A stretch of 64,000 nt of DNA from Paraburkholderia rhynchosiae (GTDB lineage Bacteria > Pseudomonadota > Gammaproteobacteria > Burkholderiales > Burkholderiaceae): assembly GCF_002879865.1 (NCBI RefSeq), contig NZ_PNXY01000001.1, positions 248,001 to 312,000 on the forward strand. Direction: 5' to 3'. Numbering within the stretch: the first letter of the stretch is position 1; each line of letters starts with the position of its first letter. Below are positions 1 through 9,505 of the stretch, in pieces. The translations under genes and the position numbers were made by a program. The notes below the pieces were generated by a model. It searched no databases, was not told the origin of the DNA, and worked only from the letters and a program-made list of their open reading frames with translations.

Positions 1-1
1 T

Positions 2-1012
2 CCCGAGAGCACGGCGAGCGGCCACGAAGCCAAGCCGTATGCGCACATCGCCGCCATGCGCGCGATCGACGACCATCTCGCGCGCAACAACATCAAGGCG
101 CACACCATCCACGCGCCGGGCACGCACGCGTTCAACAAGGTCGTCTACGAACTTCCGGACGTGCTGCCTTCGGTGGAGATCATCATTCCGACGCGCGATT
201 CGGCGGCACTCGTCGAGCAATGCGTGGAATCGGTGCGTCAGAAGTCGACGTACTCCAACTTCCGCATCACGATCATAGACAACGGTTCGGTCAAGCAGGA
301 AACGCATGACCTGTTCGCTCGCCTGCAAACGGACGAGCGTATCAAGGTCGTGCGCGACGACTCGCCGTTCAATTACTCTGCGATCAACAACCGCGTCGCG
401 CTCGCAAGCACCGCCGACTTCGTCTGTCTGATGAACAACGACATCGAAGTCATCAACGCGGACTGGCTGGAAGAAATGGTCTCGGTGGCGATTCAGGCGA
501 ACGTCGGCGCGGTCGGTGCGAAGCTGCTGTATCCGGACGACACCATTCAGCACGGCGGCGTCGTGCTAGGCGTGGGCGGCATCGCGAGTCACGCGCACAA
601 GCATTTTCCGAATACCATGGCCGGCTACTTCGCGCGCGCGCGTCTGCGCAATGCGATGAGCGCCGTCACCGCGGCCTGCCTGCTGATTCGCCAGTCGATC
701 TACAAGGAAGTCGGCGGCCTCGATGAAGAGCTGCACGTCGCCTACAACGACATCGACTTCTGCCTGCGGGTGCGCAAAGCCGGTTATCGCAACGTGTGGA
801 CGCCGTATGCGGAGCTCTATCACCACGAGTCGGCCACGCGCGGCGCGGAAGATACGCCCGAAAAAATCAGCCGCTTCAATCAGGAATCGGAACTGGTTCG
901 CCAACGCTGGGGCGATCTGTTGATGAACGATCCGTACTACTCGCCCAACCTGACGTTGACGGCGGACGACTTTTCGTTCGCATGGCCTTCGAGGATTGCC
1001 GACCTTGCCTAA
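2..1012 (+). CDS. Glycosyltransferase family 2, C-terminal part (5' end outside window)
   Basis: The frame is open from the left edge to a TAA stop at 1010-1012. The residues before the first ATG (base 56) already look coding (STAS...AKPYAHIAA), so the gene begins upstream and this is the C-terminal GT-A domain of a longer, probably two-domain, transferase. From the ATG, IIIPTRDSAALVEQC (residues 42-56) is the nucleotide-sugar-binding strand, followed by IIDNGS and a DxD-like NNDIEV. YNDIDFCLRVRKAGY near the end is the usual acceptor-side motif. It would add a sugar to a lipid-linked glycan at the inner face of the membrane. It overlaps the next gene by 17 bases, so the two are translationally coupled. 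Family confident, substrate unknown. Confidence 0.88.
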   Translation, partial: PESTASGHEAKPYAHIAAMRAIDDHLARNNIKAHTIHAPGTHAFNKVVYELPDVLPSVEIIIPTRDSAALVEQCVESVRQKSTYSNFRITIIDNGSVKQETHDLFARLQTDERIKVVRDDSPFNYSAINNRVALASTADFVCLMNNDIEVINADWLEEMVSVAIQANVGAVGAKLLYPDDTIQHGGVVLGVGGIASHAHKHFPNTMAGYFARARLRNAMSAVTAACLLIRQSIYKEVGGLDEELHVAYNDIDFCLRVRKAGYRNVWTPYAELYHHESATRGAEDTPEKISRFNQESELVRQRWGDLLMNDPYYSPNLTLTADDFSFAWPSRIADLA

Positions 1013-3785
1013 TCTGGGAATCAACAAGAACAAGACCGCCTGGCTGGCTGAGTATCGCCATCCCTCGCCAGGCGAACTGTTTTGCCTGCCGAGCGCGATT
1101 TACTTTCTGATGAAGTTCAGAGCCGATCTCGCGCGCTTCAACTCGAAGGCGCTGAACGACCGGATCACGCTGTACTTCTGGTGGGAAATGACGGCGCGGG
1201 AAACCTATCCCGACTTCGAATGGGTTCTCCGTCACGAAGACGTCGAATATCTGCGGCAGCTCGACAACGAAACGCTGATCGAGCGGCATCCCGAGGCCGT
1301 GACGTATTGGCTGGGATCGAACGCGCCTAGCGTGCTCGACAGCAAGCATCTCGCTGAAACGCTGCTCGAACCGCAAACAGTGTTCGAGGAAGCCGAACTG
1401 CAATTGCCCCGGCTGATCACGATGATCGTCGGAAGCCGTGGCGATCTTTCGCAGGCATTCGATCTCGGCACGCTGAGCGGCTATCTGAATTGCCTCGACT
1501 GGTGGGAAGCGCATGGGCAGGATGCCTGCCGCAGAGTGACCTGGAGACCGCCCGTCTCGTGGCCGAAGCTGAGCGAGGCAACCGAGCCGAGGGGCGGTGC
1601 ACAAGCCGGCGCACTGCCCTTTCCGCGCTTTCTCGCGCTGATTACAGCGGAGCGGCACGATCTGCGCGGCGCGTTCGACCTCACTACGTTCATCGGTAGA
1701 CTGGCGTGCCTGAGCTGGTGGGAAGAGCACGGTCATCTTGAATATGCGCGCATCAAGTGGTCGCCGGCACCGATCGGCGGTGCAATGCTCGAACCCGTCG
1801 AACCCGTCAGCGACGGCGGCCTGCACGTGCCGCGCTTCATCTCGCTGATCATCGCTGAGCGGCCCGATCTGCAAAGTTCGTTCAATCTGCGAAGCTTCAC
1901 TGGCCGGCTCAGTTGCCTGTCATGGTGGCTCGAACATGGGCAACTCCAGTACCGCGCGATCAAGTGGGTGCCGCCCACGGCGCCGCGCAATCTCGTCGAG
2001 ATGGAAGCGGACAAAGGCCGGCACTGCTTACCCTTGCCGCTGTTTCTGCGTCTGATTCTGAACGAGCGGCCTGACTTGCAGGCTGTGTGTCCGCTGGATA
2101 CGTTTATCGGCCGTCTCAAGGCGCGGTCGTGGTGGGTCGAGCACGGACAGTTCGAATACCCGGCGATTCGCTGGGTCGCGCCGGCCATGCCCGCCGATCT
2201 GTTCGAGATGGAAGCCGGCGAGCGTTGCGCGCTGCCGCGCCTGCCGCGATTCCTGAATCTGATCTGGAACGAACGCGCGGACCTGCAAGCGGCGTTCAAT
2301 CTCGACAACTTCGGCGCGCGCCTGAGCTACGAATCGTGGTGGGACCAGAACGGCCAGAGCGAATATCCGGCGATCAAATGGTCCGCGGCCGGTCTCGCCC
2401 ATGCGCTCGCTGGCATGGACGAGAAGCACGAGCCCGGCATGTCCCAACTGCCGCGCTTCCTGGAGCTAATCACACGCGAACGCCCGGACCTGCAAAGTTC
2501 GTTCGACGTCACGACTGAGACCGGTCGTGCTCAACTCGTGCAATGGTGGAACGAGTTCGGCGGCCGCGAATATCCGTTGCTGGACTGCCTCAAGGTGCAT
2601 AGCGCGGAAAGCACCGCCAACGGAGATTCGAGCCGGCCGCCGCGCTACCGCGCGCATGTCGAAGGCAAATATGGTTACGGCGTGAACGTGGTGGGCTTTC
2701 CGCAAGGCGTGCTGGGTCTCGGTGAAGACGCCCGCATGGCCGCACGCGTTTTTCAGTTGACGTCGACGCCGGTGGTGCTCGTCAATGCGCCGATGTCTGG
2801 GCCCGCGAAGCTGGACAATTCGGTGGACCATCTGCTGAGCGACGAACTCAAGTACGACATCAGCCTGATTTGCCTCCCGGCGCCGGAGATGGTGCGCCTC
2901 GCGCTGGAAGGGGGCCGCAAACTGATCGACGCGCCCACTCACAAGATCGGCGCGTGGCCGTGGGAATTGCCTCACTGGCCGAGCGCGTTCGGCAAAGTGC
3001 ATCAGATGGTCGATGAAATCTGGGCGCAAAGCAAGTTCGTGCAAAGCGTGTATAGCCGGCTCGGCGACACGCCGGTCTATCACATGCCAATGGCCGTCGA
3101 AGTGCCTGCGCCAGTCGACCCTAGCCGCAAACGTTTCCGCTTGCCGCCGAACGAGTTTCTGTTCTACCTGATGTTCGACGGCAACTCGTGGCTCAGCCGC
3201 AAGAATCCTCTCGCCGGCGTTCAGGCTTTCAAGCAGGCTTTCGGCGAAAGCTCGCCTGGCGTGGGGCTCGTCATCAAGGCAATGAACGTGCGCGACGACG
3301 ATCCGGTGTGGCGCGCGGTCTGCGAAGTGACGGCCGGCGACAGCCGCATTCACATCGTCTCGGAGCGCCTGAGCCGCCAGGATTCGACCGACTTCATGGC
3401 GTGCTGCGACGCCTACATTTCGCTGCATCGTAGTGAAGGGTTCGGCCGTGTGATCGCCGAAGCCATGGCGCTGGGCCAACCTGTGGTTGCGACGAACTTC
3501 TCCGGCAACGTCGATTTCTGCGAACCGGACACGGCGTTTCTTGTCGACGGCGAACTCGTGCCGCTGCGGCCCGGCGACTATCTGTTCTCCGAAGGCCAGT
3601 ACTGGTGCGATCCGGACGTGTCGATTGCGGCGGAACAATTGAAGCGCATGATCGAAGACGTGCCGCTGCGCGAGCGCATCGCGCAGGCGGGCAAGGCGCG
3701 CATCGAGCGGGACTATTCGGTTGAAGCCGTCGCGCGCGCCTATGCGCGGCGCCTCGCCGATATTGCGGGAGGGCGGACAAAATGA
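996..3785 (+). CDS. Glycosyltransferase family 4 with seven N-terminal Trp-rich tandem repeats
   Basis: 929 residues from a TTG start inside the end of the preceding gene. The C-terminal part (about 555-929) is a GT-B glycosyltransferase: GVLGLGEDAR near the start, KIGAWPWELP (650-659), and the E-x7-E motif as E814/E822 in SEGFGRVIAEAMALG. The N-terminal 530 residues are a tandem array with consensus LPRFL.LI..ERPDLQ, then F(D/N)L, then GRL..L.WW.EHGQ.EY..IKW. Copies lie at about 31-76 (degenerate), 137-183, 208-255, 278-324, 346-393, 415-462 and 484-531; after the first, spacing is about 70 residues. The array's function is unknown; by its repeat form it may bind glycan or a partner protein. 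It ends in an ATGA overlap with the next transferase. Confidence 0.88.
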   Translation: MPTLPNLGINKNKTAWLAEYRHPSPGELFCLPSAIYFLMKFRADLARFNSKALNDRITLYFWWEMTARETYPDFEWVLRHEDVEYLRQLDNETLIERHPEAVTYWLGSNAPSVLDSKHLAETLLEPQTVFEEAELQLPRLITMIVGSRGDLSQAFDLGTLSGYLNCLDWWEAHGQDACRRVTWRPPVSWPKLSEATEPRGGAQAGALPFPRFLALITAERHDLRGAFDLTTFIGRLACLSWWEEHGHLEYARIKWSPAPIGGAMLEPVEPVSDGGLHVPRFISLIIAERPDLQSSFNLRSFTGRLSCLSWWLEHGQLQYRAIKWVPPTAPRNLVEMEADKGRHCLPLPLFLRLILNERPDLQAVCPLDTFIGRLKARSWWVEHGQFEYPAIRWVAPAMPADLFEMEAGERCALPRLPRFLNLIWNERADLQAAFNLDNFGARLSYESWWDQNGQSEYPAIKWSAAGLAHALAGMDEKHEPGMSQLPRFLELITRERPDLQSSFDVTTETGRAQLVQWWNEFGGREYPLLDCLKVHSAESTANGDSSRPPRYRAHVEGKYGYGVNVVGFPQGVLGLGEDARMAARVFQLTSTPVVLVNAPMSGPAKLDNSVDHLLSDELKYDISLICLPAPEMVRLALEGGRKLIDAPTHKIGAWPWELPHWPSAFGKVHQMVDEIWAQSKFVQSVYSRLGDTPVYHMPMAVEVPAPVDPSRKRFRLPPNEFLFYLMFDGNSWLSRKNPLAGVQAFKQAFGESSPGVGLVIKAMNVRDDDPVWRAVCEVTAGDSRIHIVSERLSRQDSTDFMACCDAYISLHRSEGFGRVIAEAMALGQPVVATNFSGNVDFCEPDTAFLVDGELVPLRPGDYLFSEGQYWCDPDVSIAAEQLKRMIEDVPLRERIAQAGKARIERDYSVEAVARAYARRLADIAGGRTK

Positions 3786-4849
3786 AGCTGCATGTGTGCG
3801 CTCCCGATATTTTTTCCGGCGACGCGGTAGGCAACCACTGCCTCGGCCTCGCTCGCGCGGCGCGGCGTCTCGGCGTGAGCGTCGAACTGTACGCGCAGCG
3901 CTACGACGTCGGCACGATCCAGGTTCGTCCGTTCGAAGACCTGTTCGCGAATGTAGCTGCAGACGATATCGTGCTGCTGAGCTACTCGATCTTCGATCCG
4001 TATCTCGAACAGCTCCTCGCGTTGCCGTGCAGAAAGGTGTGCTATTTCCACGGCGTGACCGATCCGCAACTGCTGCGCGAACTCGAACCGCGCACCGCGG
4101 AACTGTGTGACAAGGCGCTCGCGCAACTGCCGTTGCTGCGCGCATTCGAAACCGTGGTGGTGAACTCGCACAACACGGCGCAGAGTCTCGCTGGCGTGAT
4201 CGCCGCGGCGGCAGTGAAAGTGATCCCGCCGGTTTTCGCCGACATGCCCGCATTCGAGCGCGAGACGGCGCCGGCCACGCGCATGCTGCGCGAACCCAAT
4301 CTGCTGATGGTGGGCCGTGTGGTGCCGCATAAGCGCATCGAGGACGCCATCGACATTCTCGCGTTGTTGCAACAGCGCGAATTCAACGCGAGCCTGACGA
4401 TTGTCGGCAGTGCCCCGAACTATGATTATCTGAAGCTGCTAATCAATCGCGCACGCGACCTAGGCGTTCTGGAGCGCGTCGATTTCAAAGGCATGCTAGA
4501 CGACGCCGATCTGTTCGAGTGCTACGACATCGCCAGTGCGTTGCTCGCGATGAGCCGGCACGAAGGGTTCTGCGTTCCCGTGCTGGAAGCAATGCATTTT
4601 GGCAAACCGGTTTTCGTTCGCGGCGGCACCGCCGCACAGGAAATCTGCCCGGCGGATTGCGTGTTCGCTGGGAACGCGGATCTGTCCGCTTGGGCGTCGG
4701 CCATTGCGAATCGTCTCGGTGCGCCCTCGGGCGCAAAGCCGATCGACGATGCGTATGTCGCCCATGCAAACAGCGTGCTTCAGCGCGCGAGCGATGCTGT
4801 CTGGCGCGGCGTACTGATTGAGCCCAGTGCTCAGGGAAAAAGCGTATGA
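3782..4849 (+). CDS. Glycosyltransferase family 4
   Basis: 355 residues, starting in an ATGA overlap with the upstream gene and ending in another with the downstream gene, so translation of the whole run is coupled. The fold is GT-B: LLMVGRVVPHKRIEDAI at 174-190 opens the nucleotide-sugar-binding domain, and E261-x7-E269 (RHEGFCVPVLEAM) is the retaining-GT4 motif. Length is normal for the family. It should be a cytoplasmic retaining sugar transferase acting on the same growing glycan as its neighbours. Donor and acceptor cannot be read from the sequence. Confidence 0.9.
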   Translation: MKLHVCAPDIFSGDAVGNHCLGLARAARRLGVSVELYAQRYDVGTIQVRPFEDLFANVAADDIVLLSYSIFDPYLEQLLALPCRKVCYFHGVTDPQLLRELEPRTAELCDKALAQLPLLRAFETVVVNSHNTAQSLAGVIAAAAVKVIPPVFADMPAFERETAPATRMLREPNLLMVGRVVPHKRIEDAIDILALLQQREFNASLTIVGSAPNYDYLKLLINRARDLGVLERVDFKGMLDDADLFECYDIASALLAMSRHEGFCVPVLEAMHFGKPVFVRGGTAAQEICPADCVFAGNADLSAWASAIANRLGAPSGAKPIDDAYVAHANSVLQRASDAVWRGVLIEPSAQGKSV

Positions 4850-5829
4850 CCGGGCTTAAATTCATTCTGACCACCTATAGCACCGCGTTCACCGTCAGCG
4901 GCGGTGGCGAATCAGAGCTCGTGCAGGTCGCGGAGATCCTGAAGGGGTCGGGCGTTCATACGGACATCTACGGTATTGGCAGCCGCCCGCTCAGTTTCTA
5001 CGATGGCGTGATCCACTTCTCCGTGCACGCCGACGGTCACGCGATCCTGCGGGAAGCCGCGAGCCGCAACAAGCGCATTTTTCTGTGGCCGAACGTGTGG
5101 TGGCTCGGTCCTGTGCCGCCAAGCGAAGTCGAACGTATTCAGCAAATGATCGGTTTGGCACATAAGCTGCTGTTCAAGTCGCACGCGGAACTCGACAATT
5201 TCACCCAATACATTCAAGTGCCGGCGGAGAAAATCGAAGTCGTACCTACTTGCGTTTCGAACCGCTTTCTCGCGCCGCCGGACAAAGATTTGATGTCGAC
5301 CGTGTCCAACAGCATGGATTTCGCTCTGTGCCTCGGACTGATCGAGCCGATCAAGAACCAGTTGCAGACCATCCGCGCGCTGAACGAAATCAAGCTCGAC
5401 GGCCTGTTTGTCGGTGGTGCGCGCGACGACGTGTACTACCGGCAATGCGTGGCCGAAGCGCATCCGGGCATCGCCTTCCTGCCGTTCATTCAGCCTTGCA
5501 GCGCGATGCTTCGTTCGATCATCGCGAACTGCAGCGTGATGGTCGAGCCGAGCATCGATCCGCCTGGCCGCTCGAGTCTCGAGGGCGCGATCATGCAGAA
5601 GCCACTCGTCATGTCGGACGGGCCATGGCAGCGCGAGCATTTCGAGGACGGCGTCTGGTACACGTCCACCGACTCCGTGAGCGCGATTGCCTCGGCAATC
5701 ACCGGCGCAATCAATGACGCCGACCGCGAAGCCAGAATCGCGGCCACGTATGAGCGCGTCATGGCGCGTCATTCGGCTTCGACCATCGGCCCTCAAATCG
5801 CTGCGCTGCTCGCGCGGGAAAGTATTTGA
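4846..5829 (+). CDS. Glycosyltransferase (GT-B type), donor unknown
   Basis: 327 residues, coupled to the preceding gene by an ATGA overlap. The C-terminal half has the GT-B donor-binding pattern: FALCLGLIEPIKNQLQTIRA, then VEPSIDPPGRSSLEGAIMQK, where the serine-rich loop and the glutamate correspond to the end of an E-x7-E motif in modified form. The N-terminal half begins with TYSTAFTVSGGGESELVQVA, a glycine-rich loop typical of this fold. The GT4 signature is weaker than in the neighbours, so the exact family is less certain. Confidence 0.8.
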   Translation: MTGLKFILTTYSTAFTVSGGGESELVQVAEILKGSGVHTDIYGIGSRPLSFYDGVIHFSVHADGHAILREAASRNKRIFLWPNVWWLGPVPPSEVERIQQMIGLAHKLLFKSHAELDNFTQYIQVPAEKIEVVPTCVSNRFLAPPDKDLMSTVSNSMDFALCLGLIEPIKNQLQTIRALNEIKLDGLFVGGARDDVYYRQCVAEAHPGIAFLPFIQPCSAMLRSIIANCSVMVEPSIDPPGRSSLEGAIMQKPLVMSDGPWQREHFEDGVWYTSTDSVSAIASAITGAINDADREARIAATYERVMARHSASTIGPQIAALLARESI

Positions 5830-5830
5830 C

Positions 5831-6886
5831 ATGCCGAAGAATCCTCGCCTACTTGTTGTTCAGCGAATTTCGCTGTCGCACGACAGGTTGATGTCGCGGT
5901 CCATTGCTGCCCGCTTCGGCCCGTTGCTCGGCTACATGGCGCACAACCAGATGCTCGAATGGGAAGAGATCGTCGAGAGCGACGTGACGGTCGGGCAATT
6001 GCGGCGTTTCGATGCGGTGCTGTTCAACAAGCACAGCTCGAACCGCGCGACGGATGTCATGCGCATGGCCAACGACCTCGGGCTGCGCACCATCTACGAT
6101 ATGGACGACTGGATCATCGACTTGCCGATGTACAGCGTCACCGATCTGAACGACGACTTGCTGGCGAACATCACGTGGCTGATTCGCCAGGCGTCGATTG
6201 CGACCGTCTCGAACGAAGCGCTGCGCAATAAGCTGCGGCGCATCAGGCCGTCGGTCGTCGTGATTCCCAACGGCTTCGATCATGACTCGCTGCCTTCCGG
6301 CCCGTCGAGCTGGCATGAAGCAACCCCGCCAAAAATCCTGTTCTCAAATACGGACGGCATCAAGCTGGTTCAGTTCAGGAAGGAATTCTTCAAGGTGATC
6401 GTCGAATTCCTCGAACGGCATCAGGACGTGTCACTCGAATTCTGGGGCGACGGCTTTCCGGAAATGTCGCGCATTCCGCGCCTTGTTTCCAAGGGCTTTA
6501 TGGAGAACTCCGCGTATAAAGCCGCGATTCGCGATGCAGGTTATATGTTTTCGATCGTGCCGCTCGGCGGACGTGAAGACCCCGACGCATTGTTCTTCAA
6601 CAGTTGCAAGTCGTGCATCAAGTACATCGATTACGGCAGCCTCGGCATTCCCGGCATCTATTCGCGTTCGCCCGTGTACGAGGAAGCCGTGGCGGACGAA
6701 GAAACCGGCCTGCTGGTGAACAACACGGCTGAAGATTGGGCCGCCGCCATGGAAAAGCTGTATCAAGACAAACAATTGCGCGACTCGTTGCGGCTCAACG
6801 CGCACGCCGACACCCATGCGCGGTTCGGCCTCGCCAGTCCCGCGAAGATTTTCCTTGAACTTGTCACCGGCGAAAATCCGGTCTGA
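5831..6886 (+). CDS. Glycosyltransferase (GT-B type)
   Basis: An ATG at 5831, one base after the upstream TGA, gives 351 residues; the frame stays open further upstream, but that part overlaps the preceding gene and does not look like this family. YDMDDWIIDLP is a motif often seen in GT4-like transferases of polysaccharide loci, VVIPNGFD opens the second Rossmann domain, and IKYIDYGSLGIPGIYS replaces the usual E-x7-E loop. It belongs to the same coupled plus-strand operon. Substrate unknown. Confidence 0.82.
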   Translation: MPKNPRLLVVQRISLSHDRLMSRSIAARFGPLLGYMAHNQMLEWEEIVESDVTVGQLRRFDAVLFNKHSSNRATDVMRMANDLGLRTIYDMDDWIIDLPMYSVTDLNDDLLANITWLIRQASIATVSNEALRNKLRRIRPSVVVIPNGFDHDSLPSGPSSWHEATPPKILFSNTDGIKLVQFRKEFFKVIVEFLERHQDVSLEFWGDGFPEMSRIPRLVSKGFMENSAYKAAIRDAGYMFSIVPLGGREDPDALFFNSCKSCIKYIDYGSLGIPGIYSRSPVYEEAVADEETGLLVNNTAEDWAAAMEKLYQDKQLRDSLRLNAHADTHARFGLASPAKIFLELVTGENPV

Positions 6887-6901
6887 ACGGAGCGCGACAA
6901 T

Positions 6902-7495
6902 ATGGATCTTTTATTGATCAGACACGGCCAATCGGTCGCGAATGAAAAGGGACTGCTGATTTCGACCGACAAGGACGGACTCACCGATCTCGGCAAAACG
7001 CAGTCGATCAATCTTGCGGCCACGCTCGATCGGCTCGGGTTCAAGCCGTCGCGCTTTTATTGCAGCCCTTGGGCACGCGCGCGAGAGACCGCGGAACTGC
7101 TATTCGATGCAACCACGCCGATCATCTACGACGCGCGGCTCGCGGAAACGCACCCCGGCGTCTATGGGTCGTGGCTCGAGGCGGAGTTCAATCGCAGCTT
7201 TCCGGACTTCAACGCGAACATCAGAAACCGCTACGAGAGCGGCGAATCGCATCTCGACATGGCCGAGCGTGTGCAAGCATGGGTCGAGTCCGAAGTGCGG
7301 CCGCATGTGAATGAGAGCGGCTTGACGGCTGTCGTCGCGCATGGCGGGCCGATCAGCGTCGTGTTGCAGCATCTGCTCGGCGTGCCGATCGAGACGCACT
7401 ACCCGAGCTTCACCGTGCCAAATGCGTCGTTCACATATCTGAAATGGCGCGCGGATCTGAACCGCTATTGTCTCGAACGCGCAGGCCACGTATGA
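6902..7495 (+). CDS. Histidine phosphatase family protein (phosphoglycerate-mutase-like)
   Basis: 197 residues. The catalytic set of the branch 1 histidine phosphatases is complete: LIRHGQS with R7 and H8, R59 (WARARETA), E82 (AETHPGVYG) and H147 (VVAHGGP). The family removes phosphate through a phospho-histidine intermediate. Its place among glycosyltransferases suggests a sugar phosphate or a lipid-linked sugar intermediate rather than phosphoglycerate; that is inference from context. A GGAG ribosome site lies upstream and the stop overlaps the next start (ATGA). Confidence 0.85.
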   Translation: MDLLLIRHGQSVANEKGLLISTDKDGLTDLGKTQSINLAATLDRLGFKPSRFYCSPWARARETAELLFDATTPIIYDARLAETHPGVYGSWLEAEFNRSFPDFNANIRNRYESGESHLDMAERVQAWVESEVRPHVNESGLTAVVAHGGPISVVLQHLLGVPIETHYPSFTVPNASFTYLKWRADLNRYCLERAGHV

Positions 7496-8370
7496 GCAAG
7501 ACCGTTGCGATATTCGAGCCGATCTACTCGCAGGATCAAACGCTGACCTGCGCGGAATTCCTGCCGCTGGTGCGCGCCGACAATGCGCGGCCCGAGTGGC
7601 GTGAGTTCAAGATTCTGACCGACATGTATCGCAACGGCGATCATCTGCGGCACGACTATACGGGGCTCTTTTCCCCGAAGTTCTCGCTCAAATCGAAGAT
7701 CGCGGGCAGCGCGTTCCTGGATTTCGTGCAACGCTGTGCCGGCGTCGACGTCTGCTTCATCAATCCGTTTCCGCAGCTCGCTTACTGGTCGTATAACGTG
7801 TGGATGCAAGGTGAGCAGGCGCATCCTGGTCTGACCCACGCGGCCCAAGCGCTTCTCGATGCAAGCGGCGTTGAGATATCGATCAAGGATACGCCGCGGC
7901 ACGGGCCGGGGACATTGGCGTACTGCAATTTCTGGGTCGGCTCGCGCCGGTTCTGGGACGAGTACGTCGGACAAACACTGCTGCCGATCGCCGATTTTCT
8001 CGAAGCGAACCCATCGCACGAAGCGGCAATCGGCGTGATGACCGATACGCTGCACACGGACCCAGCGCCGTTTTTGCCCTTCATTGTCGAGCGCCTGTTC
8101 AGCACTTATATTTCTTTGCATCCCGAACTGCCTCGCGCCGCCTATCCGTTCGACGCTGAAGCCGTGCGTGAGTACTGCATCAACGACTTCGAGAAGCTGC
8201 TGTTCAACCGCATGGAAACCAAGATCGATCGAGCGGATGCGTCCGGCGCATTCGAACCGGCACTGATCGAACAGATGGAAACGGTCTGCGCTTTGTGGCA
8301 AAAGCATTTCTTCGACTTCTACGCAACGCGGCAACATCCGCACACAGGGCAGCCGGTTCGGATCGAGTAG
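7492..8370 (+). CDS. Protein of unknown function in glycan operon
   Basis: 292 residues from the ATG at 7492, which overlaps the upstream stop. I do not recognise a family. No signal peptide and no membrane segment are apparent, so it is probably cytoplasmic. Visible features are an aromatic-rich centre (FINPFPQLAYWSYNVW), then LAYCNFWVGSRRFWDEYV, which resembles substrate-side motifs of nucleotide-sugar enzymes, and an acidic, helical C-terminal third. Tight coupling to the phosphatase and the following methyltransferase suggests work on the same sugar or glycan, possibly as a transferase of an undescribed family. Confidence 0.75.
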   Translation: MSKTVAIFEPIYSQDQTLTCAEFLPLVRADNARPEWREFKILTDMYRNGDHLRHDYTGLFSPKFSLKSKIAGSAFLDFVQRCAGVDVCFINPFPQLAYWSYNVWMQGEQAHPGLTHAAQALLDASGVEISIKDTPRHGPGTLAYCNFWVGSRRFWDEYVGQTLLPIADFLEANPSHEAAIGVMTDTLHTDPAPFLPFIVERLFSTYISLHPELPRAAYPFDAEAVREYCINDFEKLLFNRMETKIDRADASGAFEPALIEQMETVCALWQKHFFDFYATRQHPHTGQPVRIE

Positions 8371-8469
8371 ACGGCGCCCCGCTGGCCTTGTTTTTGATGC
8401 AGCACGTTTGACCTGACGCACTAGGACCCGGCGCGAGTCGGAGGCAGTCACTTCCAGAGAGAAACGCAT

Positions 8470-9201
8470 ATGCAGTCAGCACGCATTCATCCCAACGACG
8501 ACATGTTTCATGGCTCGACTGAGCACTACGCGTCGGTCGGCACGCAGATGGCCGACTTTGTGTCTCATGCAGCCGGGCTCGCGAACGCACCGTCGCCGAA
8601 CGTCCTTGAATTGCCGTGCGGTTATGGACGCGTAACACGTCACCTCATATCCCGTTTCGAGCCGCAACAGGTCCATGTGGCCGACATCATGTTGCCGGCG
8701 GTCGACTTCTGCACCGAGGAATTCGGCGTCAATGCGTATTGCATTGTCGACCCGGTGTACGAGTTCAAGAACGTTCCCGATGAGTTCTTCGAGGTCGCCG
8801 CGCTCGGCTCGTTGATCACCCATTTGTCTGGCCACAACGCCCGCACGGTGATGAAGCACTTCTTGCAGAAATTGAAACCAGGCGGCGTCGCGGTCGTCAC
8901 CACGCATGGCGAGCGTTCGCGCGAAATTCTGGAAAGCGTGGACTGCTATCAAGTCGGCGACGCCGCGCGCGCCCATTTGCTGGCTAGCTACGATGCGGGC
9001 CAATACGGCTTCGTGAACTATATGCCCGATCATTCGCTGGAAGCCAAGACCGTCGATTACATCGGGGACAGCTACGGTATCGCACTGATTCCGCACCGAT
9101 GGGTCAGCGACGTCTGCGACGAAAACGGCTTCGAGATTCTTGAATACCGTCGTGGCGGATGGGACAATCATCAGGACGTTTTCTTTATCGCCCGCAACTG
9201 A
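8470..9201 (+). CDS. Class I SAM-dependent methyltransferase
   Basis: 243 residues, preceded by an AGAGAGAA purine run. Motif I of class I methyltransferases is at about 35-45 (VLELPCGYGRVTRHL), motif II follows as VHVADIMLPAVDFC, and GSLITHLSGH then KPGGVAVVTTHGE form the later Rossmann strands. It would methylate a small molecule or a glycan residue, for instance capping a polysaccharide chain, with SAM as donor. It lies 99 bases after the unknown protein, still in the plus-strand run. Confidence 0.85.
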   Translation: MQSARIHPNDDMFHGSTEHYASVGTQMADFVSHAAGLANAPSPNVLELPCGYGRVTRHLISRFEPQQVHVADIMLPAVDFCTEEFGVNAYCIVDPVYEFKNVPDEFFEVAALGSLITHLSGHNARTVMKHFLQKLKPGGVAVVTTHGERSREILESVDCYQVGDAARAHLLASYDAGQYGFVNYMPDHSLEAKTVDYIGDSYGIALIPHRWVSDVCDENGFEILEYRRGGWDNHQDVFFIARN

Positions 9202-9505
9202 GCTATTCTTGGATCGGTTAGCAATCGCGGACAGGTCCCATCGCCGTTATTAAGCCAGCATCTGTTCGTTGGCCGAAAGCTACCGACACTGCGACAAACC
9301 GATCAGTCGTCCGGAAATTTTTGCTTCATGCAGCGCCTGCTCGATGCACGCGCTCCCTTCATCGTCTGAGACTTGCGACAAGCAGCGTTTGCCACCGCCG
9401 GCGTCGCCTGGCGCATGCACACTGATCCATCTTTTCCGGCTTTGCGTCATGACCCGCGACGCATAAGTCGCGCGACTCAGGATGCAGTTCGAGTGAGGAG
9501 ACGAC
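9202..9505. other. Intergenic region between two methyltransferase genes
   Basis: 304 bases. Short open frames here (such as one at 9269-9466) have no ribosome site and no recognisable residues. GAGTGAGGAGACGAC just before 9506 supplies a strong ribosome site for the next gene. I see no clear promoter hexamers or terminator hairpin. Confidence 0.5.

Noticed and set aside
2466..4253. 595-residue minus-strand frame opposite two glycosyltransferases
   Set aside because: Arg/His-rich shadow frame typical of high-GC DNA; spans two genes whose motifs are clear on the plus strand.
9269..9466. 65-residue plus-strand frame in the intergenic region
   Set aside because: No ribosome site, no recognisable residues, and it overlaps an equally long minus-strand frame.
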